Shown here in pieces: positions 14,791 through 22,524 of a stretch of 34,901 bases of DNA. The stretch is from Oribacterium sp. KHPX15. Its GTDB lineage: Bacteria > Bacillota > Clostridia > Lachnospirales > Lachnospiraceae. Position 1 is the stretch's first letter. Each line of letters opens with the position of its first letter. The stretch covers positions 1-34,901 of the forward strand of contig NZ_FNRG01000030.1 of NCBI RefSeq assembly GCF_900107835.1, written 5' to 3'. The notes under the pieces were generated by a model that saw only the letters and a program-made list of their open reading frames with translations, ran no database searches and was not told where the DNA came from. The position numbers and the translations under genes are program-made.

Positions 14791-16497
14791 TTATGACACT
14801 CCTTTCTGACGTCTTCTTTCCAGCATGAGCTGTAAAGGCGTCTTCCGTATTGTTTCTCTTTCCGGTATTTTGGCCGGAAGTATATTTTGAACGAGGAATT
14901 GTGTTGTTAATTCCCCGTTAAAATAATTTTTCCCAAGCGTTCCTACCAATCCTATTTCTGTTGGGAATCCAAGTTCCTCATATTCTTTTAAGCCTCTGAA
15001 AGAGACTGCCTGAATTGAAGTTCCTTGGAATTTGACACCCGATTTTCCAATAGCAAGATACAGATTATTGCCTTTTATGGGGTAAAGTTTGAAATAGGGG
15101 ATATATAAGACTGGAGCGGGATTTCCCACTCCATATGGTGAAAACTTGTCAATTTCTTTCGATATCTCATCGATATCCTTTGCTTCTACAACGATGTCCG
15201 CAATAATTGTTTCTTCATCGTATGGGATATCTTTGAGATCTTCATTGAGTGCAATGCGAAGCTCACTGTAATTGTCTTTTGATACTGTGAGTCCAGCAGC
15301 TCCGGAATGACCGCCGTAGCCATAGAGAAGGTCCTGATGTCTGTCAAGGAGCTCTTTAAGATTTACTCCCTGGGCGGATCTTCCTGAACCTTTCTGCAAT
15401 AGCTCATCAGTTGAATGCTTAGTGAATGCAAAGGATGGACGGTTATACCGTTCCATGAGCTTTCCGGCAATTATACCGACGATTCCCTCATGTATGCTGT
15501 CATTAGATATGAGTATTACCTTATCCTTGTCGTAACCTTTTGATTCAACAAACTCAAAACATTTTCCGGCCCAGAAGTCCGTAAGACTTTTTCTTTCCTC
15601 ATTTATTGCAACGAGGTTTTTTGCAATGGCATAAGCTTCATTAAATGAAGTATCCGTGTCTGCAAGAGCCAAAGCCTGTTCTGCTCCGTCATCAAGGAGC
15701 CTTCCGACCGCGTTTATACATGGGACTATCGAAAAACCGATAGTCTGCTCGTCCACGTACTCTTCACAGTTCATGGCTACCATCAGTGAATACAACCCCA
15801 TGCTCCGTGATTCCTTGTCGGAATTTATGAGCCTGAGTCCTTCCTTTAAGAGCCATCTGTTACCATCGATTAGCGTTACTGAATCCCCAACTGTTGCAAT
15901 CGCACCGGCAACAATCGCCTGTTTCTTAAACTGCTCTGAAACAGGGGCCTGCATAGCAAGCATTGCGGCCATCCCTCCTGCACACCAGTCAGTAAAATTA
16001 CTCTTACCGTCAAAGTGCGCATCAAATATGAGGTCGGCTTTAGGAAGTATCACATTCCCTTCGCTATCTATTACCGGTTGATGATGGTCCATTATGATAA
16101 CAGATGAACCACAGCTTTTTGCGTAATCTATCGCATCGAGTGCGGCCACACCATTATCAATGGTTATCACCAAATCGTCCTTATTGAGTCCAAATGGTTC
16201 AAGCTGTGAAGGCTTTGCACCGTACCCTTCGCTAAGACGATGTGGGAGTCTTGTGAGGACCTTGGAGTCAGTGATTTCTTTCATGACCCCCTTCAGTATC
16301 CAGGTCCCCCAGACACCATCATCATCGTAGTCTCCGAAGATGATGATCCTTTTCGGTTTCTTCTTTTCCAAGAGTTCGAATAACTCATGGAAATCGTATG
16401 TCCATACTCTCTTGTCATCAGTTAACTGTTCCACTGTCATTCCTGTGTTCTCTTTAACGATTTGAGATATAGACTTTTCTTTATTTCTAATCTTCAT
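14791..16497 (-). CDS. recJ: Single-stranded-DNA exonuclease RecJ (DHH family), 568 residues
   Basis: RecJ degrades single-stranded DNA 5' to 3' in recombination and mismatch or base repair. The DHH phosphoesterase motifs are all present: DYDDDG at residues 56-61, DNG at 114-116, DHH at 137-139, and a GDS motif near 225. The DHHA1 part has the GGHSGAAG motif near 394-401, and a C-terminal OB-like region follows. The length fits bacterial RecJ (about 560-600). The start at 16497 is preferred: AAAGGA lies 5 nt upstream, while a Met nine codons earlier has no ribosome site. It heads a two-gene unit behind box C and is followed without a gap by the unknown 386-residue gene. Because chromosomes carry their own recJ, this is probably a plasmid-specific copy. 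Confidence 0.92.
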   Translation of the reverse strand: MKIRNKEKSISQIVKENTGMTVEQLTDDKRVWTYDFHELFELLEKKKPKRIIIFGDYDDDGVWGTWILKGVMKEITDSKVLTRLPHRLSEGYGAKPSQLEPFGLNKDDLVITIDNGVAALDAIDYAKSCGSSVIIMDHHQPVIDSEGNVILPKADLIFDAHFDGKSNFTDWCAGGMAAMLAMQAPVSEQFKKQAIVAGAIATVGDSVTLIDGNRWLLKEGLRLINSDKESRSMGLYSLMVAMNCEEYVDEQTIGFSIVPCINAVGRLLDDGAEQALALADTDTSFNEAYAIAKNLVAINEERKSLTDFWAGKCFEFVESKGYDKDKVILISNDSIHEGIVGIIAGKLMERYNRPSFAFTKHSTDELLQKGSGRSAQGVNLKELLDRHQDLLYGYGGHSGAAGLTVSKDNYSELRIALNEDLKDIPYDEETIIADIVVEAKDIDEISKEIDKFSPYGVGNPAPVLYIPYFKLYPIKGNNLYLAIGKSGVKFQGTSIQAVSFRGLKEYEELGFPTEIGLVGTLGKNYFNGELTTQFLVQNILPAKIPERETIRKTPLQLMLERRRQKGVS

Positions 16498-16547
16498 TTG
16501 TTTCCTTTCTTCATACTGCTCCATATGACTTTTTCTTTTTTCATTTA

Positions 16548-16574
16548 AATTATGGGAGGGGATAGGTTATATAA
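16548..16574 (-). promoter_or_regulatory. Shared 27-bp promoter element, box C (recJ unit)
   Basis: On the minus strand: TTATATAA, 3 nt, ATCCCCT, 2 nt, CATAATT. The CATAAT fits a sigma-A -10 but there is no TTGACA-like hexamer 17 nt before it. It ends about 50 bp before the recJ start. The same 27-bp layout precedes five other units in the window. Confidence 0.75.
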
Positions 16575-16576
16575 TC

Positions 16577-16605
16577 TTGAAATTAAACACTTACTCCGTT
16601 ATTCT
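16577..16605 (+). promoter_or_regulatory. Possible promoter of the small RHH-like gene
   Basis: TTGAAA (16577-16582), 17 nt, TATTCT (16600-16605), about 30 bp before the TTG start of the small gene. It diverges from box C, with which it shares the intergenic region. Confidence 0.4.
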
Positions 16606-16635
16606 TGATATAAGAATTTGAAGGGAGGAATCATT

Positions 16636-16824
16636 TTGAACGATATTAAAGAATTTTCTATGGTGATACCTGATTCTGTCGTTGATCTTCTGGATGATAT
16701 GATCCGGAAGAGAAAAAATACACTTCCCGAGTCCGATACTTCCAGGGAAACAATGGCTATAATGTGCATACAGCAGTTTCACGACATGATGTACATGCCA
16801 CATCTTGTGAGATTTGATGATTAA
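16636..16824 (+). CDS. Small ribbon-helix-helix-like protein, 62 residues
   Basis: GGGAGG lies 7 nt before a TTG at 16636, which decides this start; the frame is open a little further upstream. The sequence gives a short strand (EFSMVIP), a helix (SVVDLLDDMIRKRK), a turn and a second helix that starts with SRETMAIMCIQQF. This order, and the Ser-Arg at the helix start, fit the ribbon-helix-helix (CopG/Arc) fold of small DNA-binding repressors. It is the only plus-strand gene within the replication region and is divergent from recJ, so it could act on the shared intergenic region with box C. The fold call is by eye. Confidence 0.6.
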   Translation: MNDIKEFSMVIPDSVVDLLDDMIRKRKNTLPESDTSRETMAIMCIQQFHDMMYMPHLVRFDD

Positions 16825-16831
16825 AATACAA

Positions 16832-16884
16832 AACCCTCTTGATGCAAGAAATCTGCACTCAAGAGGGTTATTTTGTATTTTTTT
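16832..16884. terminator. Bidirectional terminator between the small RHH-like gene and the OB-fold gene
   Basis: AACCCTCTTGA (16832-16842) pairs exactly with TCAAGAGGGTT (16859-16869). On the plus strand a run of seven T follows at 16878-16884. On the minus strand the hairpin runs into TTTTGTATTTT. It serves the convergent genes on either side. Confidence 0.88.
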
Positions 16885-16889
16885 ATGAG

Positions 16890-17570
16890 TTAAGATGCTT
16901 TGTTACTGTCCTTCTTCTCTGCTATCGCATAATCATAGATTGTGTAATTATGATAGAATATCACCTTTTTGTCCTTGTTGGCTTTCTTGTCCGGAGTCTG
17001 AACGATTCCGTATGTCTTTATCTCATCACCAACATGGGCCTCCTTTAAAATCTTTGATTTAATAGCCCCATAACAGAGAGCTCTCACTACATTCTTTCTG
17101 TCATTTTCAGATATATCTATCTGGATCACTGCAGGCTTATTGTTGCTGTCAATAGACGTAAGATGTATCTCTGTGATCTTCCCTGATACATAACCGGAAT
17201 TTTCAGGGGTCGAGTATTCCCTGCCAGGAATAAAATAAGCTGAATCGAGTCTTGAAATATCTCTTTTAATAATAGTTGCCTCGATGTCGGTAACTGCTTC
17301 CTGATGTCTTGAATCTATATATGATCTGAACTGTCCTTCGACTTCGATAGAATCACCTACCTTTATCTTCTCTTCCAAAAGATACTTTTCGGCCTCAGAA
17401 CCACTTGTAACGTAAAAGTTTGGATATGTCTCTACAGCTACTGTCTTTATCTCGCTGTCTCTTCTTCTTGTGACAAACACAGGGGATGCCACCGTAAATG
17501 AATATCCTTTTGCAATCTTCTGTAAACTTGTAACTCTTCCTTTTGCGAAAAACTTGTTTATAACTGCCAT
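16890..17570 (-). CDS. OB-fold protein resembling single-stranded DNA-binding protein, 226 residues
   Basis: The first 105 residues follow the SSB pattern: GRVTSLQKIAKGYSFTVASPVF, then a loop, then KVGDSIEVEGQFRSY near 70-84 as in the YLxKGxxVxVEGxLR strand of SSB. A second beta-rich unit runs from SGYVSGKITEI (124-135) to HVGDEIKTYGIVQT (179-192), so it may be a tandem OB-fold. The C-terminal tail lacks the acidic DDDIPF tip of typical SSB. AAAGGAG lies 7 nt before the ATG. It is a single-gene unit behind box B and ends in the bidirectional terminator. By context it probably coats single-stranded DNA for the plasmid's polymerase and RecJ; this is inference. Confidence 0.7.
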   Translation of the reverse strand: MAVINKFFAKGRVTSLQKIAKGYSFTVASPVFVTRRRDSEIKTVAVETYPNFYVTSGSEAEKYLLEEKIKVGDSIEVEGQFRSYIDSRHQEAVTDIEATIIKRDISRLDSAYFIPGREYSTPENSGYVSGKITEIHLTSIDSNNKPAVIQIDISENDRKNVVRALCYGAIKSKILKEAHVGDEIKTYGIVQTPDKKANKDKKVIFYHNYTIYDYAIAEKKDSNKAS

Positions 17571-17621
17571 GATTTCTCCTTTTTAATTCGTACTGCATTG
17601 CTGCATTTTTTCTTACACCAT

Positions 17622-17648
17622 AATTATGAAAGGAGATTTTTCAGATAA
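17622..17648 (-). promoter_or_regulatory. Shared 27-bp promoter element, box B (OB-fold gene)
   Basis: On the minus strand: TTATCTGA, 3 nt, ATCTCCT, 2 nt, CATAATT, ending 52 bp before the start of the OB-fold gene. It belongs to the CTG variant together with boxes E and F. Confidence 0.75.
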
Positions 17649-17660
17649 CGTGTATTTTGG

Positions 17661-17704
17661 GCAAAAAAAGAGCGGATTTCCGAAAATTTCGGAATCCACT
17701 CTTT
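17661..17704 (-). terminator. Intrinsic terminator of the ATPase operon
   Basis: On the minus strand AAAGAGTGGATTCCGAAA pairs with TTTCGGAAATCCGCTCTTT (one bulge, one G-U) and runs into TTTTTTT. It lies 15 bp past the ATPase stop and just before box B of the next unit. Confidence 0.88.
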
Positions 17705-17718
17705 AAAAAAAGAAATAA

Positions 17719-19554
17719 TTAAGCCGCAGACTCTATTTTTATATCTGAATCATTAATACGTATTGCATCAATGTCACTGAAAGCATCCACTATTTCCTTG
17801 TGGTCTACACCCATAACGAATACGTTGTGATACCAAAGCGCTACTTCCGGAGATGTAAGCATCGCTTTCAGCTTTTCGATAGTTTCACGATCTAACTGCT
17901 CGATGTTATCAATAACCATAACTCCGGTTGGAGCCATCTGGTTTATTAAGTCCATCATAAGAACCGCTACAACAATCTTTTCTCCAGAAGAAAGGAAACT
18001 ATGCTGTGTCCACTCCTTGTTGTTTGGAGTTTTTGCATAGATTGTTATTCCATTCTCAGGTCTAAGGCATATTGAGAATCCTTCCATTACCTGTCCGGCA
18101 CGATCTTCCAAAAGAGTGTTTATGTCCTGTATGCAAAGGTCTACACACTGGGCCTTAATCACACCCTTTGAATCCAATGCTTTAACAAGGATATCAAGAG
18201 TTTCGGCACTCTCGGTAAGCTTTCCTATCTTACCTTCAAGCTCTTTCTTCTGCTCTGTATCCTTGATGTCCTGGGCTTCAAGCTTTAATTTACGTATAGT
18301 TTCATCGTACTCCGATGCATCAATGACATCGGCAGGTTTCTGAGGGATTTCAATCGGATTCTTCTCGAACGCTTCTTTGGATGCAGCTATGGTCTTACGC
18401 TTGTTCTCAAGCTTATTAACCTCATCCCAGATTCGCTCATTCGCAATGCACTTTTCCAATGTTCCAGCATCTTTTTCAAGAGCAGTACGCACTTTCTTAA
18501 CGCACGCTTCATTCTGCAATAAGCTTTCCTGAAGTTCCTTTTTCACTCCTGTCTTATCTGTTGTGCAGATAAGCTTTCCGGAGATAGGACATATCGGCTT
18601 GTCCAAGTTTTCAAGAGTAGTCTCTATGAGAGACACGTCCTTGCTAAGCGTAGCCAAGAGATTTGAGTGCTCTGTTTTTGATTTCTGAGCAAGCTCTTTC
18701 TTCTCCTGGATTTTCTGCTTCATCTCATCTGTAGCAGTCCTTCCATCAAGAAGCTTATCAATCTCTTTAAGCTGTTCCTCGTAAGCTGCGATTACTTTCT
18801 TCTGCTCCTCTGCCTTTTTTACCGCAGCTTCGTATTCCCGCTGTTTCTGTATCATGAGTGTTGCATCCTTGTGTGCAAGGATAAACGCTTTTTCTTCATC
18901 CTCAACTTCCTGAAGTGTCCTCTTCACAGGATTGGGACGCAGTCTGTCAGCCATTGTTTTAATGGCCTTAAGTTCCGCGTTCACCTCCCTTCTCTTTATC
19001 GAAAGCAACTTCTGTGCCTTGTCGAGTTCTGCTAAATCGAAGCTCTCCGGCATCGGAGGAAGAACAGCTCGGAGTTCTGTTTCTGCTAAATCTGAAGCCG
19101 ATGGACTGAATCCCAGCACTCTGTCAGCATCGAGTGCTGAACCGATATGCGGGAGTAGATAATCCATTATACTCTCAGACTGAGCAGCGTTAAAAAGCTC
19201 AGATGTGGTAGTTACCCTCAATGCTTCTGCAGAATCTACATCTCCGCCTTCACAGGCTTCATCAAGGAGCACCTTTGTATAAGCCTCCAGTGTGACCTTT
19301 TTCCCATTTACGTAGTATGAGTACGTTGAAGGTGTCTTTTTCACGCCAAGCTTTACCCCGTCATTGACGGTTACCTGAACTGCATATTCGGGCAAAACAT
19401 TCTTTGGCTTATCCCCAAAGATTATGTTCAGGGCTGTCACCAGCGTAGTTTTACCTACGCCATTTGGTGCAAGGAAAACTGTTATTGGGTTTGTGATGCT
19501 TACGTTAAATGTTCTACCATTGAGGTTCTTAACTTCTAACTTCTTTATCTTCAT
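17719..19554 (-). CDS. Rad50/RecF-like ABC ATPase with coiled coil, 611 residues
   Basis: SMC-type DNA repair ATPase. Walker A is APNGVGKTT at residues 29-37. Two long heptad-rich coiled-coil arms (about 165-320 and 330-460) flank a Cys-containing apex, PICPISGKLIC, near 318-330, where Rad50 carries its CxxC zinc hook. The signature motif is FLSSGEK near 518-524, Walker B is VMVIDNIEQLD near 541-551, and the H-loop is MGVDHKE near 581-587. The overall length is shorter than Rad50 or SbcC and nearer RecF or RecN. No SbcD-type nuclease partner lies next to it; RecJ and the DEDDh exonuclease are the nucleases nearby. AAAGGA lies 6 nt before the ATG. It is the third gene of the box A operon, 3 bp after the second. 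Confidence 0.85.
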   Translation of the reverse strand: MKIKKLEVKNLNGRTFNVSITNPITVFLAPNGVGKTTLVTALNIIFGDKPKNVLPEYAVQVTVNDGVKLGVKKTPSTYSYYVNGKKVTLEAYTKVLLDEACEGGDVDSAEALRVTTTSELFNAAQSESIMDYLLPHIGSALDADRVLGFSPSASDLAETELRAVLPPMPESFDLAELDKAQKLLSIKRREVNAELKAIKTMADRLRPNPVKRTLQEVEDEEKAFILAHKDATLMIQKQREYEAAVKKAEEQKKVIAAYEEQLKEIDKLLDGRTATDEMKQKIQEKKELAQKSKTEHSNLLATLSKDVSLIETTLENLDKPICPISGKLICTTDKTGVKKELQESLLQNEACVKKVRTALEKDAGTLEKCIANERIWDEVNKLENKRKTIAASKEAFEKNPIEIPQKPADVIDASEYDETIRKLKLEAQDIKDTEQKKELEGKIGKLTESAETLDILVKALDSKGVIKAQCVDLCIQDINTLLEDRAGQVMEGFSICLRPENGITIYAKTPNNKEWTQHSFLSSGEKIVVAVLMMDLINQMAPTGVMVIDNIEQLDRETIEKLKAMLTSPEVALWYHNVFVMGVDHKEIVDAFSDIDAIRINDSDIKIESAA

Positions 19555-19557
19555 ATT

Positions 19558-20220
19558 TTATCCTTTCTGTGGGACTTGTCCCATTGCGTTAACACCTTTT
19601 TCGACTACAAGGTAATCGTTTGCTTCGTAGTATGTTTTCCCACTCTTGTTTGAATAGAATGGTTTATGCGTACTTTTGAAGCATACCTTGTCGCCAAGGT
19701 GTATTTCTTCCAATGCCATCGCGATCTTATTGTCGCCCGTGATGTTAATCACCACTTCTTCAGGCATATCATTCCTAATTCCGATATAAAGGACTATGTT
19801 TAAGAATTCCCGTCCTGTCCTATCGGAATACTTTTCTTCCATTTTCATAACTTCTCCGATGATGGCGCAGTTCCTTCTGTCTTCACCAAGGGAGATTTCA
19901 CCATATGATTTAATTGCATAGGCTCGACCTTCAAGATGTAGGATGTCTCCAAAACGGACGAACGCTATTACATGGGATCCGTTACTTAACTTCCCTGAAT
20001 AGATTTTCTTTCTAAGAGACTGCACGTAGTTCTTTTCCTCGCAGTCTGTAATTACATCCCGGACTATGAAATTAGTCCTTACCTTTTCGGACGCTCTCCT
20101 ATTTTGATGGTATTCATCGTATTCGATGACTACCTCAAAATGATCTATAAAATCATAGGCGGAGATAATTTCGCCGCAAATGACCGCCAGTTCTTCTTTT
20201 TCGAAAATCAGTCCAAACAT
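19558..20220 (-). CDS. Protein with two SSB-like OB-folds, 220 residues
   Basis: Start chosen at 20220, where GAGGGGG lies 6 nt upstream and the ATG follows the previous stop by one base; a start 11 codons earlier overlaps the preceding gene. Residues 11-105 and 115-207 both look like OB-folds. The second has the SSB order NCAIIGEVMKMEEKYSDRTGREFLNIVLYIG, then ITGDNKIAMALEEIHLGDKVCF. The tail ends in QVPQKG without an acidic tip. Only weak similarity to the 226-residue OB-fold protein is seen by eye, mainly the GDxVxF strand. Probably a single-stranded nucleic acid binding partner of the downstream ATPase; inferred from fold and operon position. Confidence 0.6.
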   Translation of the reverse strand: MFGLIFEKEELAVICGEIISAYDFIDHFEVVIEYDEYHQNRRASEKVRTNFIVRDVITDCEEKNYVQSLRKKIYSGKLSNGSHVIAFVRFGDILHLEGRAYAIKSYGEISLGEDRRNCAIIGEVMKMEEKYSDRTGREFLNIVLYIGIRNDMPEEVVINITGDNKIAMALEEIHLGDKVCFKSTHKPFYSNKSGKTYYEANDYLVVEKGVNAMGQVPQKG

Positions 20221-20221
20221 A

Positions 20222-21433
20222 TCAAGCCCCCTCAATATCAAGAGTTGATACATTGGCCAACGCTTTTCTTAACTTGAAATAGGTCTCATCGCAAAGCGTC
20301 TGACCCTTTTCTGCCAAATGTGCCTCAAGAAGCTCCGGCAACTGACACATAATCTCTGTCAGGTCATATGCCGTACTCTTTTCGGGATCCAATTCTTTCA
20401 GCTTCTTAAGAGCCGCTTTTTTAAGCCGTTTCTTACTGAAAGGCGAATACTCAAAACACACTTTTTCGATAGCCTTGTCGATGATCTTTTCGTCAATCAC
20501 CATTGGCTTCTTCTTTAGTTCCTTAAGGTGCTTAACATAATGCTCAAACTGAGCATATGTCATTGCAACTATGTCCTTGTCTGAAGTCTTAAGGGAGTTA
20601 TGCTTGAACTTTTCCCTTGAAGAATAAAAGACCTCGTGGCTAGTTTGAGTTTTCCAGGCAGCCGACACCGTATATGAGGAATTACCTGTATCCGAGTTAG
20701 TAATCTCGATATATGGGACCAAATTAATGCCGTCTAATTTCAGCAGCCCTTCATACTCCGGCAGCTTATACAGGAGCCTTGTGTACCGGTGATTGTAGGA
20801 ACCGGACATGAATTCAAGTCTCCCTAGCTTTTGATCCTTTCGGAATTCTCTTATCAGCTTTTCCATATCAGACAGCTTCTTTTCACAATATCTGTCTGAA
20901 AGGAATGCATGAATCTTTCCGATTCCGTCTGCTGTCTTTATGACCGCCTTTACCGTTGCCTTGGTTGTCATGAGTCTCTTTGCGATTTCACTCGCCTTAT
21001 CGAGACCACCTACGGTTTTTCCGCCATCGTAATCAATTCTCTGACAGAGAGTTGATAAGGCATTCCCTGAAAGTAGGTAGGCACTCCCGCCAATACCAAG
21101 TACCAAATCTTCATTGATCTTAAAATCACCTTGTGGAACTTGAATTCTAGCGGGCTGGAATCTTTCGTTTATTGCGACCGTTTTCACGGCGCCTTTAACA
21201 TTAAGCTTCACAGTCCTTGCCAACGGTCTGTTAGGTTCTATGCTCCATACAGGAATATTAGGTGGCCCACAATCAGGATCATCACGGAGCACCATGACTG
21301 ATATCTGGTCAGTGCGGGTCCTTTCTACGTAGGTATGTACATCATTTTCTTCCATGAATTCATAGATCTCTTTTTCACTATTTGTAAAAAAGGCAAATCT
21401 ATCCTCAATGTACTTTTCTGTGATATTACTCAT
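20222..21433 (-). CDS. Unknown protein, first gene of the box A operon, possibly DUF932-like, 403 residues
   Basis: The start at 21433 is preferred because AGGAGG lies 11 nt upstream. The same frame is open to an ATG at 21520, but that would translate the leader hairpin, with no ribosome site. Residues 60-150 are beta-rich with NEDLVLGIGGSAYLLSGNAL. Residues 180-290 contain KIHAFLSDRY and PYIEITNSDTGNSSYTVSAAWK, which recall the core of the DUF932 phage/plasmid family; the match is weak. The C-terminal third is helical and Lys-rich. The three-gene operon (this, the double OB protein, the Rad50/RecF-like ATPase) suggests a DNA recombination or replication role. Confidence 0.72.
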   Translation of the reverse strand: MSNITEKYIEDRFAFFTNSEKEIYEFMEENDVHTYVERTRTDQISVMVLRDDPDCGPPNIPVWSIEPNRPLARTVKLNVKGAVKTVAINERFQPARIQVPQGDFKINEDLVLGIGGSAYLLSGNALSTLCQRIDYDGGKTVGGLDKASEIAKRLMTTKATVKAVIKTADGIGKIHAFLSDRYCEKKLSDMEKLIREFRKDQKLGRLEFMSGSYNHRYTRLLYKLPEYEGLLKLDGINLVPYIEITNSDTGNSSYTVSAAWKTQTSHEVFYSSREKFKHNSLKTSDKDIVAMTYAQFEHYVKHLKELKKKPMVIDEKIIDKAIEKVCFEYSPFSKKRLKKAALKKLKELDPEKSTAYDLTEIMCQLPELLEAHLAEKGQTLCDETYFKLRKALANVSTLDIEGA

Positions 21434-21455
21434 ATCTTTCTTTGCCTCCTGGCAT

Positions 21456-21518
21456 AAAAAAAAATAGAGTAATCTGAGTTTTTGACTTTTTTCTCTCGTC
21501 TTTAACTCCGGATTACTC
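21456..21518 (-). terminator. Attenuator-like terminator in the leader of the box A operon
   Basis: On the minus strand GAGTAATC plus GAGTT pair with AACTC plus GATTACTC (21504-21518 against 21467-21480; one small bulge) around a 23-nt loop. The stem is followed by TATTTTTTTTT (the A-run 21456-21464). It lies between box A and the ribosome site of the first gene, so RNA polymerase must read through it to express the operon. Confidence 0.75.
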
Positions 21519-21534
21519 ATTTACGTTACAAGCT

Positions 21535-21561
21535 AATTATGGAAGGGGATTTTTTATATAG
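21535..21561 (-). promoter_or_regulatory. Shared 27-bp promoter element, box A (operon 21433-17719)
   Basis: On the minus strand: CTATATAA, 3 nt, ATCCCCT, 2 nt, CATAATT. It belongs to the ATA variant with boxes C and D. It lies about 100 bp before the first gene, because of the attenuator-like leader, and directly abuts the terminator of the preceding unit. Confidence 0.75.
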
Positions 21562-21592
21562 AAAAAGGGGCGCCCGGTTTGGACGCTCCTTT
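21562..21592 (-). terminator. Intrinsic terminator of the exonuclease unit
   Basis: On the minus strand AAAGGAGCGTCC pairs with GGGCGCCCCTTT through G-U-tolerant pairs, followed by TTTTT. It lies 18 bp past the exonuclease stop. Confidence 0.8.
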
Positions 21593-21609
21593 AAAAAAAA
21601 TATGTGCGA

Positions 21610-22512
21610 TTAAACAAACTCAGCAACTGGGTAGATCATCCCACCGGCTTCTTTTACAGCCGTGAATACATCATCCATGTTATCAGTTCCGGACATTGCC
21701 ATACACTGATGTGCCATGTCATCTATATCATATCTCTCAATTCGATCAGATGTAGTGCATTGCCATTTTTCTTTTTCCATGTATTTAAAATCACCATTGT
21801 CGGTGGCGATGTAAATACAATTATCCTTCGAAGCATCCCTTGAAAGTGACTTATTTTCAAAATATTTGAGTCTCTTTACTTTGTTTTTCACAAGAAGCGG
21901 AATGATCTTTTCTACATGCCTTCTTGCAAAAGGAATGAGATAGGACAGGAGTTTCTCTGTGGCATCCACGTCCGCTGAAGCATCGTGGAAGCTGTGATCA
22001 GGCCCCACAATGTTTAACTCTGTGACATATGTCTTGAGTTTTCTATTGGAGGTCTCACCGTCCATTATTAGGACTTTGGCAAGATCGTATACGTCTATCT
22101 CATAATCAAACGTAAAGGATTCTCCGCTGCATCTTCTGAACATGGAATCGAGCATTTCATCGTCGAATCTTCTGTTACAGAAGCCAATGGGAACACAGCC
22201 TTCCATGAAATCCTTAATGGTCCGAAATACATCGGACTCATTAGGTTTTTCTTCAAGCATCTCATCTGTTATTCCGGTAAGGGTAACGATGTTTTCCGGC
22301 AATGAGAATCCGGGATTAATGAGAAGATTCAGACTATCAGTTGTGATAAATCCATCATCTCCATCAAAGATGACTTTCTTTCCGTAGAACTGTATAATCC
22401 GATCTTTATCCCTATCAAACCCCGTTGTCTCAAGATCGTAAATAACATAAACTACTGGCTTTTCAAGGGCGAGCATGAGATGTCTCGCAATGTCATAAGA
22501 CAACATTCTCAT
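21610..22512 (-). CDS. DEDDh 3'-5' exonuclease, DnaQ/epsilon-like, 300 residues
   Basis: Proofreading-type exonuclease. Exo I is IYDLETTGFD with Asp26 and Glu28; GITDEML follows near 79; Exo II is IGFCNRRFDDEML near 110-122; Exo III is HSFHDASADVDATEKL near 173-188, giving the His and Asp of DEDDh. The last 100 residues are an extra domain of unknown fold, longer than in typical epsilon. GGGAGG lies 6 nt before the ATG. It follows the coiled-coil gene by 12 bp in the box D unit and lies next to dnaE. Because the DnaE PHP domain here has lost metal ligands, this protein may supply proofreading for it; that link is inferred. Confidence 0.88.
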   Translation of the reverse strand: MRMLSYDIARHLMLALEKPVVYVIYDLETTGFDRDKDRIIQFYGKKVIFDGDDGFITTDSLNLLINPGFSLPENIVTLTGITDEMLEEKPNESDVFRTIKDFMEGCVPIGFCNRRFDDEMLDSMFRRCSGESFTFDYEIDVYDLAKVLIMDGETSNRKLKTYVTELNIVGPDHSFHDASADVDATEKLLSYLIPFARRHVEKIIPLLVKNKVKRLKYFENKSLSRDASKDNCIYIATDNGDFKYMEKEKWQCTTSDRIERYDIDDMAHQCMAMSGTDNMDDVFTAVKEAGGMIYPVAEFV

Positions 22513-22524
22513 ACTACACCTCCC

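Noticed and set aside
16498-16524. RecJ start nine codons upstream
   Set aside because: No ribosome site before it, while AAAGGA is placed 5 nt before the ATG at 16497.
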